Shown piece by piece: positions 1 to 9,162 of a DNA stretch of 64,000 nt (the first letter of the stretch is position 1; each line of letters begins with the position of its first letter). The notes beneath the pieces were generated by a model. It was not told the origin of the DNA. It searched no databases and saw only the letters and a list, made by a program, of their open reading frames with translations. Origin of the DNA: Alphaproteobacteria bacterium (GTDB lineage: Bacteria > Pseudomonadota > Alphaproteobacteria > Geminicoccales > Geminicoccaceae). The DNA lies in assembly GCA_027045875.1 (NCBI GenBank), contig JALUAG010000008.1, positions 1-64,000 of the forward strand, given 5' to 3'. A program made the translations under genes and the position numbers.

Positions 1-592
1 CCACCCACCGCACCGGCGACCCACCCCTTCATCCTTTCTTCACCTTTCCGCGCCATCCTGTCAGCGGTGGGACTCCCGCCGCGGGCGTCATCTCGGGCGC
101 CGGCATCTTTTCCACCGTCCTGGGGAGTACGCCGGGAAAGCTTGCGAAAGGGCGAAGGCGGCCCGGAAGGGGGACGGGGTTTCGTGGCCGCGGCCCCGCT
201 TGCGGTGCCACCGACCGCCCCCGGAACATCGTCCGCGGCCGGCCGCACGACCCCCGCGGCCGCGCCCACGGACCTTGCCGCGGTCCTCCGGGGGACGGAG
301 TGCGGGATCTGCCGGACGGCCGCGGCATCCGGCGCGCGCCGGAGGGATCCGCCACGATGGGCGGAACGCCCCTGTCCGCGTTCCCCGGACCTCGGAGCCC
401 GAGCCGAGGGTCCGCGGCGCCCCGAGCGGCTCCGGCGCATCCTCGGCGGCGGTGCGTGGCGCCTCCGGGCGTCGATCGGGTGACCGCTCCCGGCGCCCGG
501 CCGGCCCCGGGGGCGGGCGCCGGCGCTGCCCGAGGGAGCGCAGGCGCCGGGATGTCCGGCTCGAGCCGGGAGAGCCGGCCGCGTCGGTTCCT
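1..592. other. Gene-free window edge, no recognisable coding sequence
   Basis: I find no protein family in any frame here. The open frames on both strands are arginine-, proline- and glycine-rich low-complexity translations typical of random GC-rich DNA. The stretch lies downstream of the leftward metC gene, and the next gene to the left is outside the window. The only structure I can point to is a perfect 14-bp palindrome at 556-569. It could be a long intergenic spacer or the remains of a gene. Confidence 0.5.
556..569. repeat. Perfect 14-bp palindrome just downstream of metC
   Basis: CCGGCTCGAGCCGG is a perfect palindrome beginning about 24 bp past the metC stop. It could fold as a stem in the metC 3' UTR, but no T-tract follows on the metC strand, so it is not a canonical intrinsic terminator. 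In very GC-rich DNA a palindrome of this length can also occur by chance. Confidence 0.35.
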
Positions 593-1753
593 TCAGCCGG
601 CCGCCCGGAGGCGGGCGAGGCCGCGCTCGAGGTCGCGGACGAGATCCTCGGGGTCCTCGAGCCCGATGTGGAGGCGCAGCAGCGCCCCTTCGGCCTTCCA
701 GGGCACGGCGGTGCGGACGGGCGTCGGATCGGGCACCAGCACCAGGCTCTCGAAGCCGCCCCAGGAGGCGCCGATGCCGAACAGTTCGAGGGCGTCGGCC
801 ATCGCCCGCGCCGCGGCCTCGGGATAGCCGTCCAGCACGAGCCCGAAGAGCCCGCAGGCGCCCGTGAAATCGCGCTTCCAAAGGGCATGGTCGGGATGCG
901 ATTCGAGGGCCGGATGGAGGACGCGGGAGACCTCGGGACGGGTTTCCAGCCAGCGGGCGATGGCGAGGGCGCTTTCCTGGTGGCGGGCGAGGCGGGCGGC
1001 CAGGGTTCTGAGCCCGCGCAGCGCGAGCCAGCAGTCCTCGGGCGAGGGCGGGGCGCCGAACTCCTCGATGCCGGCGCGGAGCCGCGGATAGACCGCCTCG
1101 GTGGCGGCCACCGCCCCCATCAGCAGATCGGAATGGCCGCCGATGTACTTCGTCACCGCCTGGATCGAGATGTCGACCCCGAGCGCCAGCGGCCGGAAGA
1201 AGAGCGGCGTGCCCCAGGTGGCGTCGATCGCGGTCGTGATGCCGCGGGCACGGGCGGCGGCGGCGATCGCCGGCACGTCCTGGACCTCGAAGGTGAGGGA
1301 GCCCGGCGATTCCATGAAGACGAGCCGGGTCTCGGGGCGGAACAGGGCGGCGATGCCGGCACCGATGCGCGGATCGTAGTAGGTGGTCTCGATGCCGAAG
1401 CGGGCCAGCGTCCGGTCGCAGAAATGGCGCGTCGGCCCGTAGACGGCATCCACCATCAGCAGGTGATCGCCGGTCCGCAGCAGGGCGGCCAGCGTGAGAT
1501 TGCAGGCCGCCTTGCCGGAGGCGGTGAGGATGCAGCCGTGACCGCCCTCGAGGGCGGCGATGCTGTCGGCCAGCGCCCGGCTCGTGGGGGTGCCGGTGCG
1601 GCCGTAGGTGATCTCCCGGGCGGCCTTCGCCCGCTCCATCGCCTCCACCGTGGGAAAGAGAATGGTGGAGCCGCGGAAGACGGGCGGGTTGACGAAGCCC
1701 TGCTGGGCTTCGGGGTCGCGGCCCAGGAGGGTGAGCCGGGTGGAATCCTGCAT
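593..1753 (-). CDS. metC: Cystathionine beta-lyase (PLP-dependent)
   Basis: A 386-residue Cys/Met-metabolism PLP enzyme of normal family length. The PLP lysine is K202 in the TKYIGGHSD motif, and the N-terminal YGRTGTPTSRAL and YGPTRHFCD segments are typical of MetC-type proteins. It would cleave cystathionine to homocysteine, pyruvate and ammonia in the cytosol, in methionine synthesis. The ATG at 1753 is preceded by an AAGGGG/GAGG purine stretch. It is transcribed away from aapJ, with 211 bp between the starts. MetC and the gamma-synthase or gamma-lyase branches share one fold, so exact specificity is by similarity, but the N-terminal pattern favours beta-lyase. Confidence 0.85.
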   Translation of the reverse strand: MQDSTRLTLLGRDPEAQQGFVNPPVFRGSTILFPTVEAMERAKAAREITYGRTGTPTSRALADSIAALEGGHGCILTASGKAACNLTLAALLRTGDHLLMVDAVYGPTRHFCDRTLARFGIETTYYDPRIGAGIAALFRPETRLVFMESPGSLTFEVQDVPAIAAAARARGITTAIDATWGTPLFFRPLALGVDISIQAVTKYIGGHSDLLMGAVAATEAVYPRLRAGIEEFGAPPSPEDCWLALRGLRTLAARLARHQESALAIARWLETRPEVSRVLHPALESHPDHALWKRDFTGACGLFGLVLDGYPEAAARAMADALELFGIGASWGGFESLVLVPDPTPVRTAVPWKAEGALLRLHIGLEDPEDLVRDLERGLARLRAAG

Positions 1754-1964
1754 GGCCTCGTTCCCCTTCGAGACGGAAAGGGCGGCCCGCCCTTAGCACC
1801 CCGCCGGGCCGCTGGCCAGCACCGCCCCCGGGGGACCGCCGTCGACGGTTGGCAGATGCCGCGGACCGTGCCATGTTGCGGTCCACGGCCACGTCTCGGG
1901 GGAGGCTCGTGGGCCGTCCAGGCGCGGGCGTGGTATGTTCGACATAAGAGGGACAGGAGGACGC

Positions 1965-2990
1965 ATGCGCCTTTCGACACTCTTCGCGGCCGCTTCGGTC
2001 ATGGCTCTCGCCGCCGGCGGCCAGGCTCTCGCCGGGCCGACGTTCGACGCGGTCAAGGAAAAGGGCTTCGTGCAATGCGGCGTCAACGGCAGCGGTCTGC
2101 CGGGCTTCGCCAGCGTCGACGACAAGGGCAACTGGTCGGGGCTCGACATCGATCTCTGCAAGGCGGTGGCGGCTGCCGTCTTCGGCGACGCCAGCAAGGT
2201 CAAGTACACGCCCCTCACCGCCAAGGAGCGCTTCACGGCGCTGCAGTCGGGTGAGATCGACCTCTTGTCGCGGAACACCACCTGGACGCTCACCCGCGAC
2301 ACCGCCCTCGGCCTCGATTTCGTCGGCGTCAACTACTACGACGGTCAGGGCTTCATGGTGCCGAAGAGCCTCGGCGTCAAAAGCGCCCTCGAGCTCGACG
2401 GCGCCTCGGTCTGCGTGCAGACGGGCACCACCACCGAGCTCAATCTCGCCGACTTCTTCCGGGCCAACAACATGTCCTACGAGCCTGTCGTGTTCGAGAC
2501 CAACGACGAGCTCATCGGTGCCTTCCAGGCCGGACGCTGCGACGTCTTCACCACCGACCAGTCGGGCCTCTACTCGAGCCGCACCAAGTTCGAGAATCCC
2601 GACGATTTCGTGGTGCTGCCGGAGGTCATCTCCAAGGAGCCGCTCGGTCCCGTCGTCCGCCACGGCGACAACGAATGGGGCGACGTGGTGCGCTGGAGCC
2701 TCTACGCCATGGTGGAGGCCGAGGAATACGGCGTGACCAGCGAGAACGTGGACGAGCTCAAGGCCAACAGCACCAATCCGACCATCCGGCGGATGCTGGG
2801 CGTCGAGGGCGAGTTCGGCAAGGCGCTCGGCCTGCCGGCCGACTGGGCCTACCAGATCATCAAGCAGATCGGTAACTACGGCGAGAGCTTCGAGCGCAAT
2901 CTCGGCGCCAACACGCCTCTCAAGATCAAGCGTGGGCTCAACGATCTCTGGACCCGCGGCGGCCTCCAGTACGCGATGCCGTTCCGGTGA
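1965..2990 (+). CDS. aapJ: General L-amino-acid ABC transporter, periplasmic binding protein
   Basis: A 341-residue substrate-binding protein. The N terminus is a Sec signal peptide of about 23 residues ending ALA before GPTFDAVKEKG. The mature part is a family-3 solute-binding protein with the AapJ-type segments LLSRNTTWTLTRD and CVQTGTTTELNL. It binds polar amino acids in the periplasm and delivers them to AapQM. I chose the ATG at 1965, not the one at 1935, because AGGAGG lies 4 bp upstream and the signal peptide starts here. It is the first gene of aapJQMP, and a very strong hairpin follows its stop, as is common for highly expressed binding proteins. Confidence 0.93.
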   Translation: MRLSTLFAAASVMALAAGGQALAGPTFDAVKEKGFVQCGVNGSGLPGFASVDDKGNWSGLDIDLCKAVAAAVFGDASKVKYTPLTAKERFTALQSGEIDLLSRNTTWTLTRDTALGLDFVGVNYYDGQGFMVPKSLGVKSALELDGASVCVQTGTTTELNLADFFRANNMSYEPVVFETNDELIGAFQAGRCDVFTTDQSGLYSSRTKFENPDDFVVLPEVISKEPLGPVVRHGDNEWGDVVRWSLYAMVEAEEYGVTSENVDELKANSTNPTIRRMLGVEGEFGKALGLPADWAYQIIKQIGNYGESFERNLGANTPLKIKRGLNDLWTRGGLQYAMPFR

Positions 2991-3002
2991 GCCGCATCTA
3001 GC

Positions 3003-3042
3003 GACGGGCCGGGCCGGACTGCCATGTCCGGCCCGGCCCGTC
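3003..3042 (+). other. Perfect 17-bp hairpin between aapJ and aapQ
   Basis: The arms 3003-3019 and 3026-3042 are exact reverse complements of 17 nt around a 6-nt loop (TGCCAT), starting 12 bp after the aapJ stop. No T-run follows, so it is unlikely to be a full intrinsic terminator. In ABC-importer operons such intercistronic stems typically protect the binding-protein mRNA or attenuate read-through, giving more binding protein than permease. The structure is seen; the role is inferred. Confidence 0.7.
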
Positions 3043-3108
3043 CGTATCCGGTGACCGCGAACCGTTGCCGTCGTCGAAGAAGCCTCGCTGTCGGGCGGGA
3101 GGGGAGTG

Positions 3109-4296
3109 ATGGCCGCTGCCGAGCCCCGATCCGGTAGGCAGAGCCGGACCGCGTTCTGGAACGATCCGCGCGTACGCGCAATCATCGCGCAGGCGGTGGT
3201 GCTGCTGCTGGTGGTCGCCGGCGCCGCCTATCTGATCAACAACACCATCGCCAACCGGGAGCGGCTCGGGGTCGCCTCCGGCTTCGATTTCCTGTGGCAG
3301 GTAGCGGGCTTCGACATCAGCCAGACGCTGATCGACTACGACCGCACCTACAGCTACGGCCGGGCCTTCCTGGTCGGCCTCATCAACACCTTCTACGTGG
3401 CGGTGGTGGGCATCGTCTTCGCCACCATCATCGGCTTCATCATGGGGGTGGCGCGGCTGTCCTCGAACTGGCTGGTGGCCAAGGTGGCCTCCGCCTACGT
3501 CGAGATCATGCGCAACATCCCGCTGCTACTGCAGCTCATCGTCTGGTATTTCGTGGTGCTGGGTGGGCTGCCGGCGCCGCGCGAGAGCATCGCCCTCGGC
3601 GAGGGGGTGTACCTCAACATCCGCGGCCTGTTCCTGCCGAAGCCTGTGTTCGGGGAGGGCACCGCCATCTTCCTCGCCGCCGTGGTGCTGGCGGTGATCG
3701 CGGTACTGGTCCTGCGCCGCTGGGCGCGCCGGCGCTTCGAGGCCACGGGCCAGCCCTTTCCGGTGTTCTGGACCTCCCTCGCGATCCTCGTTCTGCTGCC
3801 GCTCCTGGGCTATGTCCTGGCCGGCATGCCGATCACCTTCGAATACCCCAAGCTCGGCAAGTTCCGCATCTCCGGCGGTCTCGTCATGCTGCCCGAATTC
3901 ATGGCCATGGTGGCCGGGCTCTCCATCTACACCGGCGCCTTCATCGCCGAGATCGTGCGGGCCGGCATTCTCGCCATCCAGAAGGGCCAGTGGGAGGCGG
4001 CCTACGCCCTCGGCCTTTCCCGCGGCCAGACCCTGCGGCTGATCGTGATCCCGCAGGCGCTCCGCGTGATCATCCCGCCGCAGACGAGCCAGTATCTCAA
4101 TCTCACCAAGAACTCCTCGCTGGGGGTGGCGATCGCCTATCCGGACTTCTTCAACGTCGCCGGCACCATCAACAACCAGACCGGGCAGGCGGTGGAGGTG
4201 ATCGCCATCACCATGGCCGTCTATCTGTCGCTCAGTCTCGGGATCTCGGCCTTCATGAACTGGTACAACGCGCGCATGGCGCTGGTGGAGCGCTGA
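3109..4296 (+). CDS. aapQ: General L-amino-acid ABC transporter permease AapQ
   Basis: A 395-residue inner-membrane permease of the His/Glu/Gln/Arg family. A first transmembrane helix lies at about residues 25-45, followed by a long periplasmic insert typical of AapQ. Further helices and the cytoplasmic coupling loop follow (EAAYALGLSRGQ then IPQALRVIIPP). It forms the membrane channel with AapM and is driven by AapP. An in-frame GTG lies 3 bp upstream at 3106; the ATG at 3109 was preferred because the GGGAGGGG ribosome site at about 3097-3104 is then better spaced. The stop is 3 bp before aapM. Confidence 0.92.
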   Translation: MAAAEPRSGRQSRTAFWNDPRVRAIIAQAVVLLLVVAGAAYLINNTIANRERLGVASGFDFLWQVAGFDISQTLIDYDRTYSYGRAFLVGLINTFYVAVVGIVFATIIGFIMGVARLSSNWLVAKVASAYVEIMRNIPLLLQLIVWYFVVLGGLPAPRESIALGEGVYLNIRGLFLPKPVFGEGTAIFLAAVVLAVIAVLVLRRWARRRFEATGQPFPVFWTSLAILVLLPLLGYVLAGMPITFEYPKLGKFRISGGLVMLPEFMAMVAGLSIYTGAFIAEIVRAGILAIQKGQWEAAYALGLSRGQTLRLIVIPQALRVIIPPQTSQYLNLTKNSSLGVAIAYPDFFNVAGTINNQTGQAVEVIAITMAVYLSLSLGISAFMNWYNARMALVER

Positions 4297-4299
4297 GCC

Positions 4300-5409
4300 A
4301 TGGCGGTCCAGGAACGCGCGAGCGCCGCCGCCGCGGTGCAGCCTCCGGTCACCGAGCGGATCACGGTGCTGGCCTGGCTCAAGCACAATCTGTTTTCCAC
4401 CTGGTACAACAGCCTGCTCACCATCCTCGTGGGCTATCTGCTCTATCTCGTGCTGGTGCCGGTGTTCCGCTGGGCGGTCCTCGACGCCACCGTATCGGGA
4501 GACAGCAAGGAGGCCTGCGATTTCGCCGGTGCCTGCTGGACCCTCGTCAAGGTGCGTTTCGGCCAGTACGTCTACGGACTCTACCCCGAGGACCAGCGCT
4601 GGCGGGTCAATCTGGCCCTGGCGATCGCCGCGGTGGCCATGGTGCCGCTGTTCCTCGAGCGGTTCCGCCACCGGCTGACCTATGCGGTGGGGCTCGTCCT
4701 CGTCTATCCGCTCGTCGGCTACACGCTGTTCTACGGGGGCTGGCTGGGGCTGCCGGTGGTGGAGACGCCGCGCTGGGGCGGGCTGTTCCTCACGCTGGTG
4801 ATCGCCGGGGTGGGGATCACCGCCTCCTTCCCGCTGGGCATCCTGCTGGCCCTCGGCAGGCGTTCCGAGATGCCGGTCATCAGATCGCTCTGCGTCGCCT
4901 TCATCGAGCTCGTACGCGGCGTGCCGCTGGTGACCATCCTGTTCATGGCCTCGGTGATGCTGCCGCTGTTCCTGCCGGCGGGCGTGAACTTCGACAAGCT
5001 GATGCGGGCCCTCGTCGGCGTGGCGCTGTTCTCGGCCGCCTACATGGCGGAAGTGGTGCGCGGCGGCCTGCAGGCGATCCCCAAGGGGCAGTACGAGGCG
5101 GCGATGGCGCTGGGGCTCGGCTACTGGCAGATGACCGGGCTCATCGTCCTGCCGCAGGCCCTGCGGCTCGTCATTCCGGGCATCGTCAACACCTTCATCG
5201 GCCTGTTCAAGGACACCTCGCTCGTGACCATCATCGGCCTGTTCGATCTCCTCGGCATGGCCAAGCTCATCGTGACCGATCCGCGGTGGCTGGGGCTGGC
5301 CGCCGAGAGCTACATCTTCGCGGCCTTCGGCTTCTGGATCTTCTGTTACGCCATGTCGCGTTACAGCCAGCATGTCGAGCGGCGTCTGAGCGCCGGCGAA
5401 CGCCGATGA
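4300..5409 (+). CDS. aapM: General L-amino-acid ABC transporter permease AapM
   Basis: A 369-residue partner permease with an N-terminal helix, a long insert, further hydrophobic segments and the EAA coupling loop [12 protein letters not shown] followed by [10 protein letters not shown]. It heterodimerises with AapQ in the inner membrane. The start lies 3 bp after the aapQ stop, so translation is probably coupled, and aapP follows after 34 bp. Length and insertion pattern match AapM and not a generic GltJ/K permease. Confidence 0.92.
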   Translation: MAVQERASAAAAVQPPVTERITVLAWLKHNLFSTWYNSLLTILVGYLLYLVLVPVFRWAVLDATVSGDSKEACDFAGACWTLVKVRFGQYVYGLYPEDQRWRVNLALAIAAVAMVPLFLERFRHRLTYAVGLVLVYPLVGYTLFYGGWLGLPVVETPRWGGLFLTLVIAGVGITASFPLGILLALGRRSEMPVIRSLCVAFIELVRGVPLVTILFMASVMLPLFLPAGVNFDKLMRALVGVALFSAAYMAEVVRGGLQAIPKGQYEAAMALGLGYWQMTGLIVLPQALRLVIPGIVNTFIGLFKDTSLVTIIGLFDLLGMAKLIVTDPRWLGLAAESYIFAAFGFWIFCYAMSRYSQHVERRLSAGERR

Positions 5410-5443
5410 GGGGTCTGCGGCACGCAGCACGGGAAGAGGAACG

Positions 5444-6196
5444 ATGACTGGCGCGAGTGGCGAACCGATCATCATCATGCGCGACGTGCACAAATGGTTC
5501 GGGGAATTCCACGTCCTCAAGGGGATCAACCTCGAGGTGGGCAAGAGCCAGAAGGTGGTCGTCTGCGGCCCCTCGGGCTCCGGCAAATCCACCATGATCC
5601 GCTGCATCAACCGTCTCGAGGAGCACCAGCGGGGCGAGATCATCGTCGACGGCATCGAGCTCACCTCGGACGTCAAGAACGTGGAGGCCATCCGCCGCGA
5701 GGTCGGGATGGTGTTCCAGTCCTTCAACCTGTTTCCGCATCTCACCGTGCTCGAGAACCTGATCCTGGCGCCGATGTGGGTGCGGCGCACGCCGCGCAAG
5801 GAAGCCGAGGAGCTCGCCATGTCGCTCCTCGAGCGGGTCAAGATCCCCGAACAGGCGCACAAGTACCCGGGCCAGCTCTCCGGCGGCCAGCAGCAGCGGG
5901 TGGCGATCGCCCGTGCGCTCTGCATGAAGCCCAAGATCATGCTGTTCGACGAGCCGACCTCGGCGCTCGATCCGGAGATGGTCAAGGAGGTGCTCGACGT
6001 GATGATCGAGCTCGCCAACGAGGGCATGACCATGGTGGTGGTCACCCACGAGATGGGGTTCGCGAAATCGGTCGCCGATTTCGTGGTCTTCATGGACGAC
6101 GGCGAGATCGTGGAGGTGGCACCGCCGTCGGTCTTCTTCACGAGCCCCAAGTCTGATCGCACCAAGCTCTTCCTGAGCCAGATCCTCGAGCACTGA
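5444..6196 (+). CDS. aapP: General L-amino-acid ABC transporter ATPase AapP
   Basis: A 250-residue ABC ATPase. Walker A is GPSGSGKST at residues 42-50, the Q-loop Q92, the signature LSGGQQQR at 145-152, Walker B IMLFDEP at 165-171 and the switch histidine H202. It powers amino-acid uptake through AapQM at the cytoplasmic face. The ATG at 5444 follows a GAAGAGGAACG ribosome site. It is the last gene of aapJQMP; about 390 bp without a gene follow. Confidence 0.94.
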   Translation: MTGASGEPIIIMRDVHKWFGEFHVLKGINLEVGKSQKVVVCGPSGSGKSTMIRCINRLEEHQRGEIIVDGIELTSDVKNVEAIRREVGMVFQSFNLFPHLTVLENLILAPMWVRRTPRKEAEELAMSLLERVKIPEQAHKYPGQLSGGQQQRVAIARALCMKPKIMLFDEPTSALDPEMVKEVLDVMIELANEGMTMVVVTHEMGFAKSVADFVVFMDDGEIVEVAPPSVFFTSPKSDRTKLFLSQILEH

Positions 6197-6589
6197 TTTG
6201 TCATAACCTGCCTTATCGTGTTTTCGCGCTGAGAACGGGCGGCCCGAACAGGGGGCGCCCCGCCCTCGAGGGCCGCCGACAGGTTGCATCCGGCGGAGCC
6301 CGCCTTCGCTAGGCGCCGCGGGCCATGTGCGCGGCCTGCGGGAGACGTTCCGCGGGCTGCTGCCATCCTCATCCGCGCACCTCGTCAGATCGTCGGGGGA
6401 CGAGCCTCGCGAGCGGCGAGGACCGCGCGGTCACTGCGGCTGGTGGGGGCGGCTCCGTCGGAGGCGAGAGCCGCTCAAACGTAATATCGCTTTATATCTG
6501 TAAAATATAGCAATCTGCTTGACGTGAGATGTGAATCATGTTTTCGTACATTCGAACATGCCTCACAGCCATCCGTGTCGGAGAAGGGG
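6197..6589. promoter_or_regulatory. Intergenic region with AT-rich putative promoter of the sulfite reductase operon
   Basis: No gene is recognisable between aapP and the DUF2849 gene. The first 280 bp are GC-rich. From about 6478 to 6560 the composition turns sharply AT-rich, unusual for this genome. It contains imperfect inverted arms TATAT (6493-6497) and ATATA (6505-6509) and a TTGACG hexamer at 6519-6524 that could serve as a -35 box, although no convincing -10 box is spaced from it. This is the likely promoter and regulator-binding zone for the downstream sulfur genes. Which regulator binds cannot be told from the sequence. Confidence 0.45.
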
Positions 6590-6895
6590 ATGAACGCGCG
6601 GCATCGAGCCGGCGGTACCGTGATCACCGCCAATCGCCTGCCCGACGGCCGCGTCATCTTTCTCGGACCGGGCGGCTGGTCGGAGGACATCACGGCCGCG
6701 ACGGTGGCGACCGACGCGCAGGAACTGCGTGCACTCGAGGCCCTCGCGCGGCAGAGCGTCGCCGTCTACGAGGTGGTGGACCCCTACCCCGTCGCCGTGG
6801 AAGCCGGCCCGGACGGGCTTCTGCCGGTGAAGCTGCGCGAACGCCGCCGGCTGCTCGGACCGAGCCCCGGCGCCGAGACGGTCGAACGGTCCTAA
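6590..6895 (+). CDS. DUF2849 domain protein of the sulfite reductase cluster
   Basis: A 101-residue protein of the DUF2849 family, found in alphaproteobacteria immediately ahead of siroheme sulfite/nitrite reductase genes. Visible features are an N-terminal small beta domain (VITANRLPDGRVIFLGPGG) and a conserved DPYPVAVE segment. Its biochemical role is not established. I chose the ATG at 6590, directly preceded by GAGAAGGGG. An upstream in-frame ATG at 6524 would add an unlikely cysteine-rich leader within the AT-rich promoter zone. cysI starts 16 bp after the stop. Confidence 0.75.
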   Translation: MNARHRAGGTVITANRLPDGRVIFLGPGGWSEDITAATVATDAQELRALEALARQSVAVYEVVDPYPVAVEAGPDGLLPVKLRERRRLLGPSPGAETVERS

Positions 6896-6911
6896 GAGGG
6901 AGAGCCGCACC

Positions 6912-8573
6912 GTGTATCGCTATGACGGGTGGGATGCCGCCTTCGTGCGGGAACGCATCGCGCGTTTTCGCGACCAGGTGGCACGCCGGCTGCGCGGCGA
7001 GCTGAGCGAGGAGGAATTCCGCCCCTGGCGGCTGATGAACGGGGTGTATCTCCAGCTCCACGCCTACATGCTGCGGGTGGCGATACCCTACGGCACCCTG
7101 TCCGCGCCACAGCTCCGGCGGCTCGCGGACATCGCCGAACGCTACGATCGCGGCTACGGCCATTTCACCACCCGCCAGAACATCCAGTTCAACTGGCCCC
7201 GGCTGGTGGATATCCCGGACATCCTGGAGGCGCTCGCCGAGGTCGAGATGCACGCCATCCAGACCTCGGGCAACTGCATCCGCAACATCACCAGCGACCC
7301 CTGGGCCGGGGTGGCCGCCGACGAGATCGAGGATCCGCGTCCCTGGTGCGAACTGCTGCGGCAGTGGTCGAGCGATCACCAGGAGTTCACCTTCCTGCCG
7401 CGCAAATTCAAGGTGGCGGTGAGCGGCGGCCTGCGCGACCGGGCGGCGGTGCGCATCCACGACATCGGCCTGCGTCTGCGCCGCGACCGCCAGGGCCGGA
7501 TCGGTTTCGAGGTCCTGCTGGGCGGCGGCCTGGGCCGCACCCCGCTGCTCGCGCAGACGGTTCGCGACTGGATCCCGGGCGAGGAGCTGCTCTCCTATCT
7601 GACCGCGATCCTCCGCGTCTACAACCGCTTCGGCAGGCGCGACAACAAATACAAGGCGCGCATCAAGATCCTCGTCCACGACCTCGGAATCGAACGGTTC
7701 CGACAGCTCGTGGACGAGGAGTACGCAGTCGCGCGCGACCCCGATCTCGCCCGCTTCGCAGCCGCCGAGATCGCGCGCATCAGGCCCTTCTTCGCGCCCC
7801 CGCCCTATGCCGACCGCGCCGCGGATGCGGCGGCGAGCCGGCATCTCGCCGCGATCGACGGGACGTTCGCACGCTGGCTGCGGACCAACACGGCGCCGCA
7901 CCGGCGGCGCGACTACGCCATCGTCCAGATCAGCCTCAAGCCGCCCGGCGGCGTGCCGGGCAACATGACCGCGGCGCAGATGCGGGCACTCGCGGACCTC
8001 GCCGAGCGCTACTCCTGCGGCGAAATCCGCGTGACGGCGGAGCAGAACCTGGTCCTGCCGCATGTCGCGCGCGGCGATCTGCCGGCACTCTGGGAGGCGC
8101 TCGAGACCGGCGGCCTCGCCACCCCCAACCTCGGCCATCTCTCGGACATCGTGGCCTGTCCGGGTCTCGACTTCTGCGCCCTCGCCACCGCCCGCTCGAT
8201 CCCCGTCGCCCAGGCGATCGGCCGCCGCTTCGCCGATCTCGACCGCCAGTACGAGATCGGTCCGCTGAAGCTCAAGATGTCCGGCTGCATCAACGCCTGC
8301 GGCCATCATCACGTGGCCCATATCGGCATCCTGGGGCTCGAGAAGCGGGGGCGGGAATCCTACCAGATCACCCTCGGCGGCAGCGGTGGGGAGGAGGCCG
8401 CCATCGGCCGCGTGCTGGGCCCCGGCTTCGGTGCCGAGGAGATCGTCGATGCGGTCGAACGGGTGATCACCACCTACCTCGCCGGCCGGCGGAACCGCGA
8501 GGAGACTTTTCTCGACTATCTCCGCCGGGTCGGCCTCCAGCCCTTCAAGGATGCACTCTATGCCTCTGTTTAA
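6912..8573 (+). CDS. cysI: Siroheme-dependent nitrite/sulfite reductase (CysI-like)
   Basis: A 553-residue enzyme with the duplicated ferredoxin-like and siroheme/4Fe-4S architecture. Cluster and siroheme ligands are C416 and C422 (CPGLDFC) and C459 and C463 (CINAC), with the substrate-pocket TTRQNIQ segment near residues 86-92. It would reduce sulfite to sulfide for cysteine synthesis using an electron donor encoded elsewhere. The start is GTG 6912 after AAGAGGGAGAG. No CysJ flavoprotein or CysH is adjacent. Nitrite reduction is the main alternative, but the DUF2849 and DUF934 neighbours favour sulfite. Confidence 0.85.
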   Translation: MYRYDGWDAAFVRERIARFRDQVARRLRGELSEEEFRPWRLMNGVYLQLHAYMLRVAIPYGTLSAPQLRRLADIAERYDRGYGHFTTRQNIQFNWPRLVDIPDILEALAEVEMHAIQTSGNCIRNITSDPWAGVAADEIEDPRPWCELLRQWSSDHQEFTFLPRKFKVAVSGGLRDRAAVRIHDIGLRLRRDRQGRIGFEVLLGGGLGRTPLLAQTVRDWIPGEELLSYLTAILRVYNRFGRRDNKYKARIKILVHDLGIERFRQLVDEEYAVARDPDLARFAAAEIARIRPFFAPPPYADRAADAAASRHLAAIDGTFARWLRTNTAPHRRRDYAIVQISLKPPGGVPGNMTAAQMRALADLAERYSCGEIRVTAEQNLVLPHVARGDLPALWEALETGGLATPNLGHLSDIVACPGLDFCALATARSIPVAQAIGRRFADLDRQYEIGPLKLKMSGCINACGHHHVAHIGILGLEKRGRESYQITLGGSGGEEAAIGRVLGPGFGAEEIVDAVERVITTYLAGRRNREETFLDYLRRVGLQPFKDALYASV

Positions 8574-9069
8574 GCACGGCCGCTTCGTCGAGGATCCCTG
8601 GCTGTTCCTGGCCGACGGCGAGCCGCTGCCGAGCGAGGGCATGATCGTCCTGTCGCTCGCGCGGCCGACCGGCGTCGAGGCCCCCACCCTCGCGGATCGC
8701 GACGGCTGGCTCGGGGTCCGCCTCGAGCCCGCGGACCCACTCGAGGAGGTGGTGCCCTGGCTTCCCCGCCTCGCGCTCGTCGCCCTCGCCTTTCCCTCCT
8801 TCACCGACGGCCGCCCCTTCAGCACGGCGCGTCTTCTGCGGGAGCGCCATCGTTTCACCGGCGAGATCCGTGCCGTCGGCCGGATCCTGGTGGACCAGTA
8901 CCCGTTCCTGCTCCGCTGCGGCTTCGACGCCTTCACGGTTCCCCCTGGTCCCGCCCTGCGCGGCTGGCGCGAACGGGCACGGCTCGGGCCCGTCTACCAG
9001 CCCGACAGTCTGGGGGAGGTCCGCTCCATCTGGCACCGGCGCCATCCCGAGCTCGTTTCGGCCTCCTGA
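8560..9069 (+). CDS. DUF934 domain protein of the sulfite reductase cluster
   Basis: A 169-residue member of DUF934, a family of unknown biochemical function that accompanies CysI/CysH in proteobacteria. Recognisable segments are ALAFPSFTDGRPFS and the central LLRERHRFTGEIRAVG. Its start overlaps the 3' end of cysI by 14 bp, implying coupled expression. The ATG at 8560 has AAGGA about 8 bp upstream; the ATG at 8551 would sit on top of that ribosome site. Confidence 0.78.
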   Translation: MPLFKHGRFVEDPWLFLADGEPLPSEGMIVLSLARPTGVEAPTLADRDGWLGVRLEPADPLEEVVPWLPRLALVALAFPSFTDGRPFSTARLLRERHRFTGEIRAVGRILVDQYPFLLRCGFDAFTVPPGPALRGWRERARLGPVYQPDSLGEVRSIWHRRHPELVSAS

Positions 9070-9100
9070 TCCCCTTTCCTTCCCCGCGTCCACCGCGCCC

Positions 9101-9140
9101 TTGATTCGTCGAACCGATAACACTAGAATACTAGCTATGT
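9101..9140. promoter_or_regulatory. Candidate arsR promoter/operator
   Basis: The spacer ahead of arsR drops in GC and holds two small symmetric elements: TTCGTCGAA, then ACTAG-AAT-ACTAG, in which the CTAG cores form an imperfect dyad. ArsR repressors usually bind a short AT-rich dyad overlapping their own promoter, so this is a plausible autoregulatory operator. No regulator consensus was matched. Confidence 0.35.
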
Positions 9141-9162
9141 CGTGACGAAGGCGGAGAGCGTC

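Noticed and set aside
1860-1900. Sigma-54-like promoter (TGGCAC on the minus strand) between metC and aapJ
   Set aside because: The TGGCAC hexamer is present but no TTGCA follows at the required spacing.
3526-6372. Very long open frame (about 950 codons) on the minus strand across aapQ-aapM-aapP
   Set aside because: It mirrors three well-supported transporter genes, is His/Arg/Glu-rich and repetitive, and matches no family. Long antisense frames are expected at this GC content.
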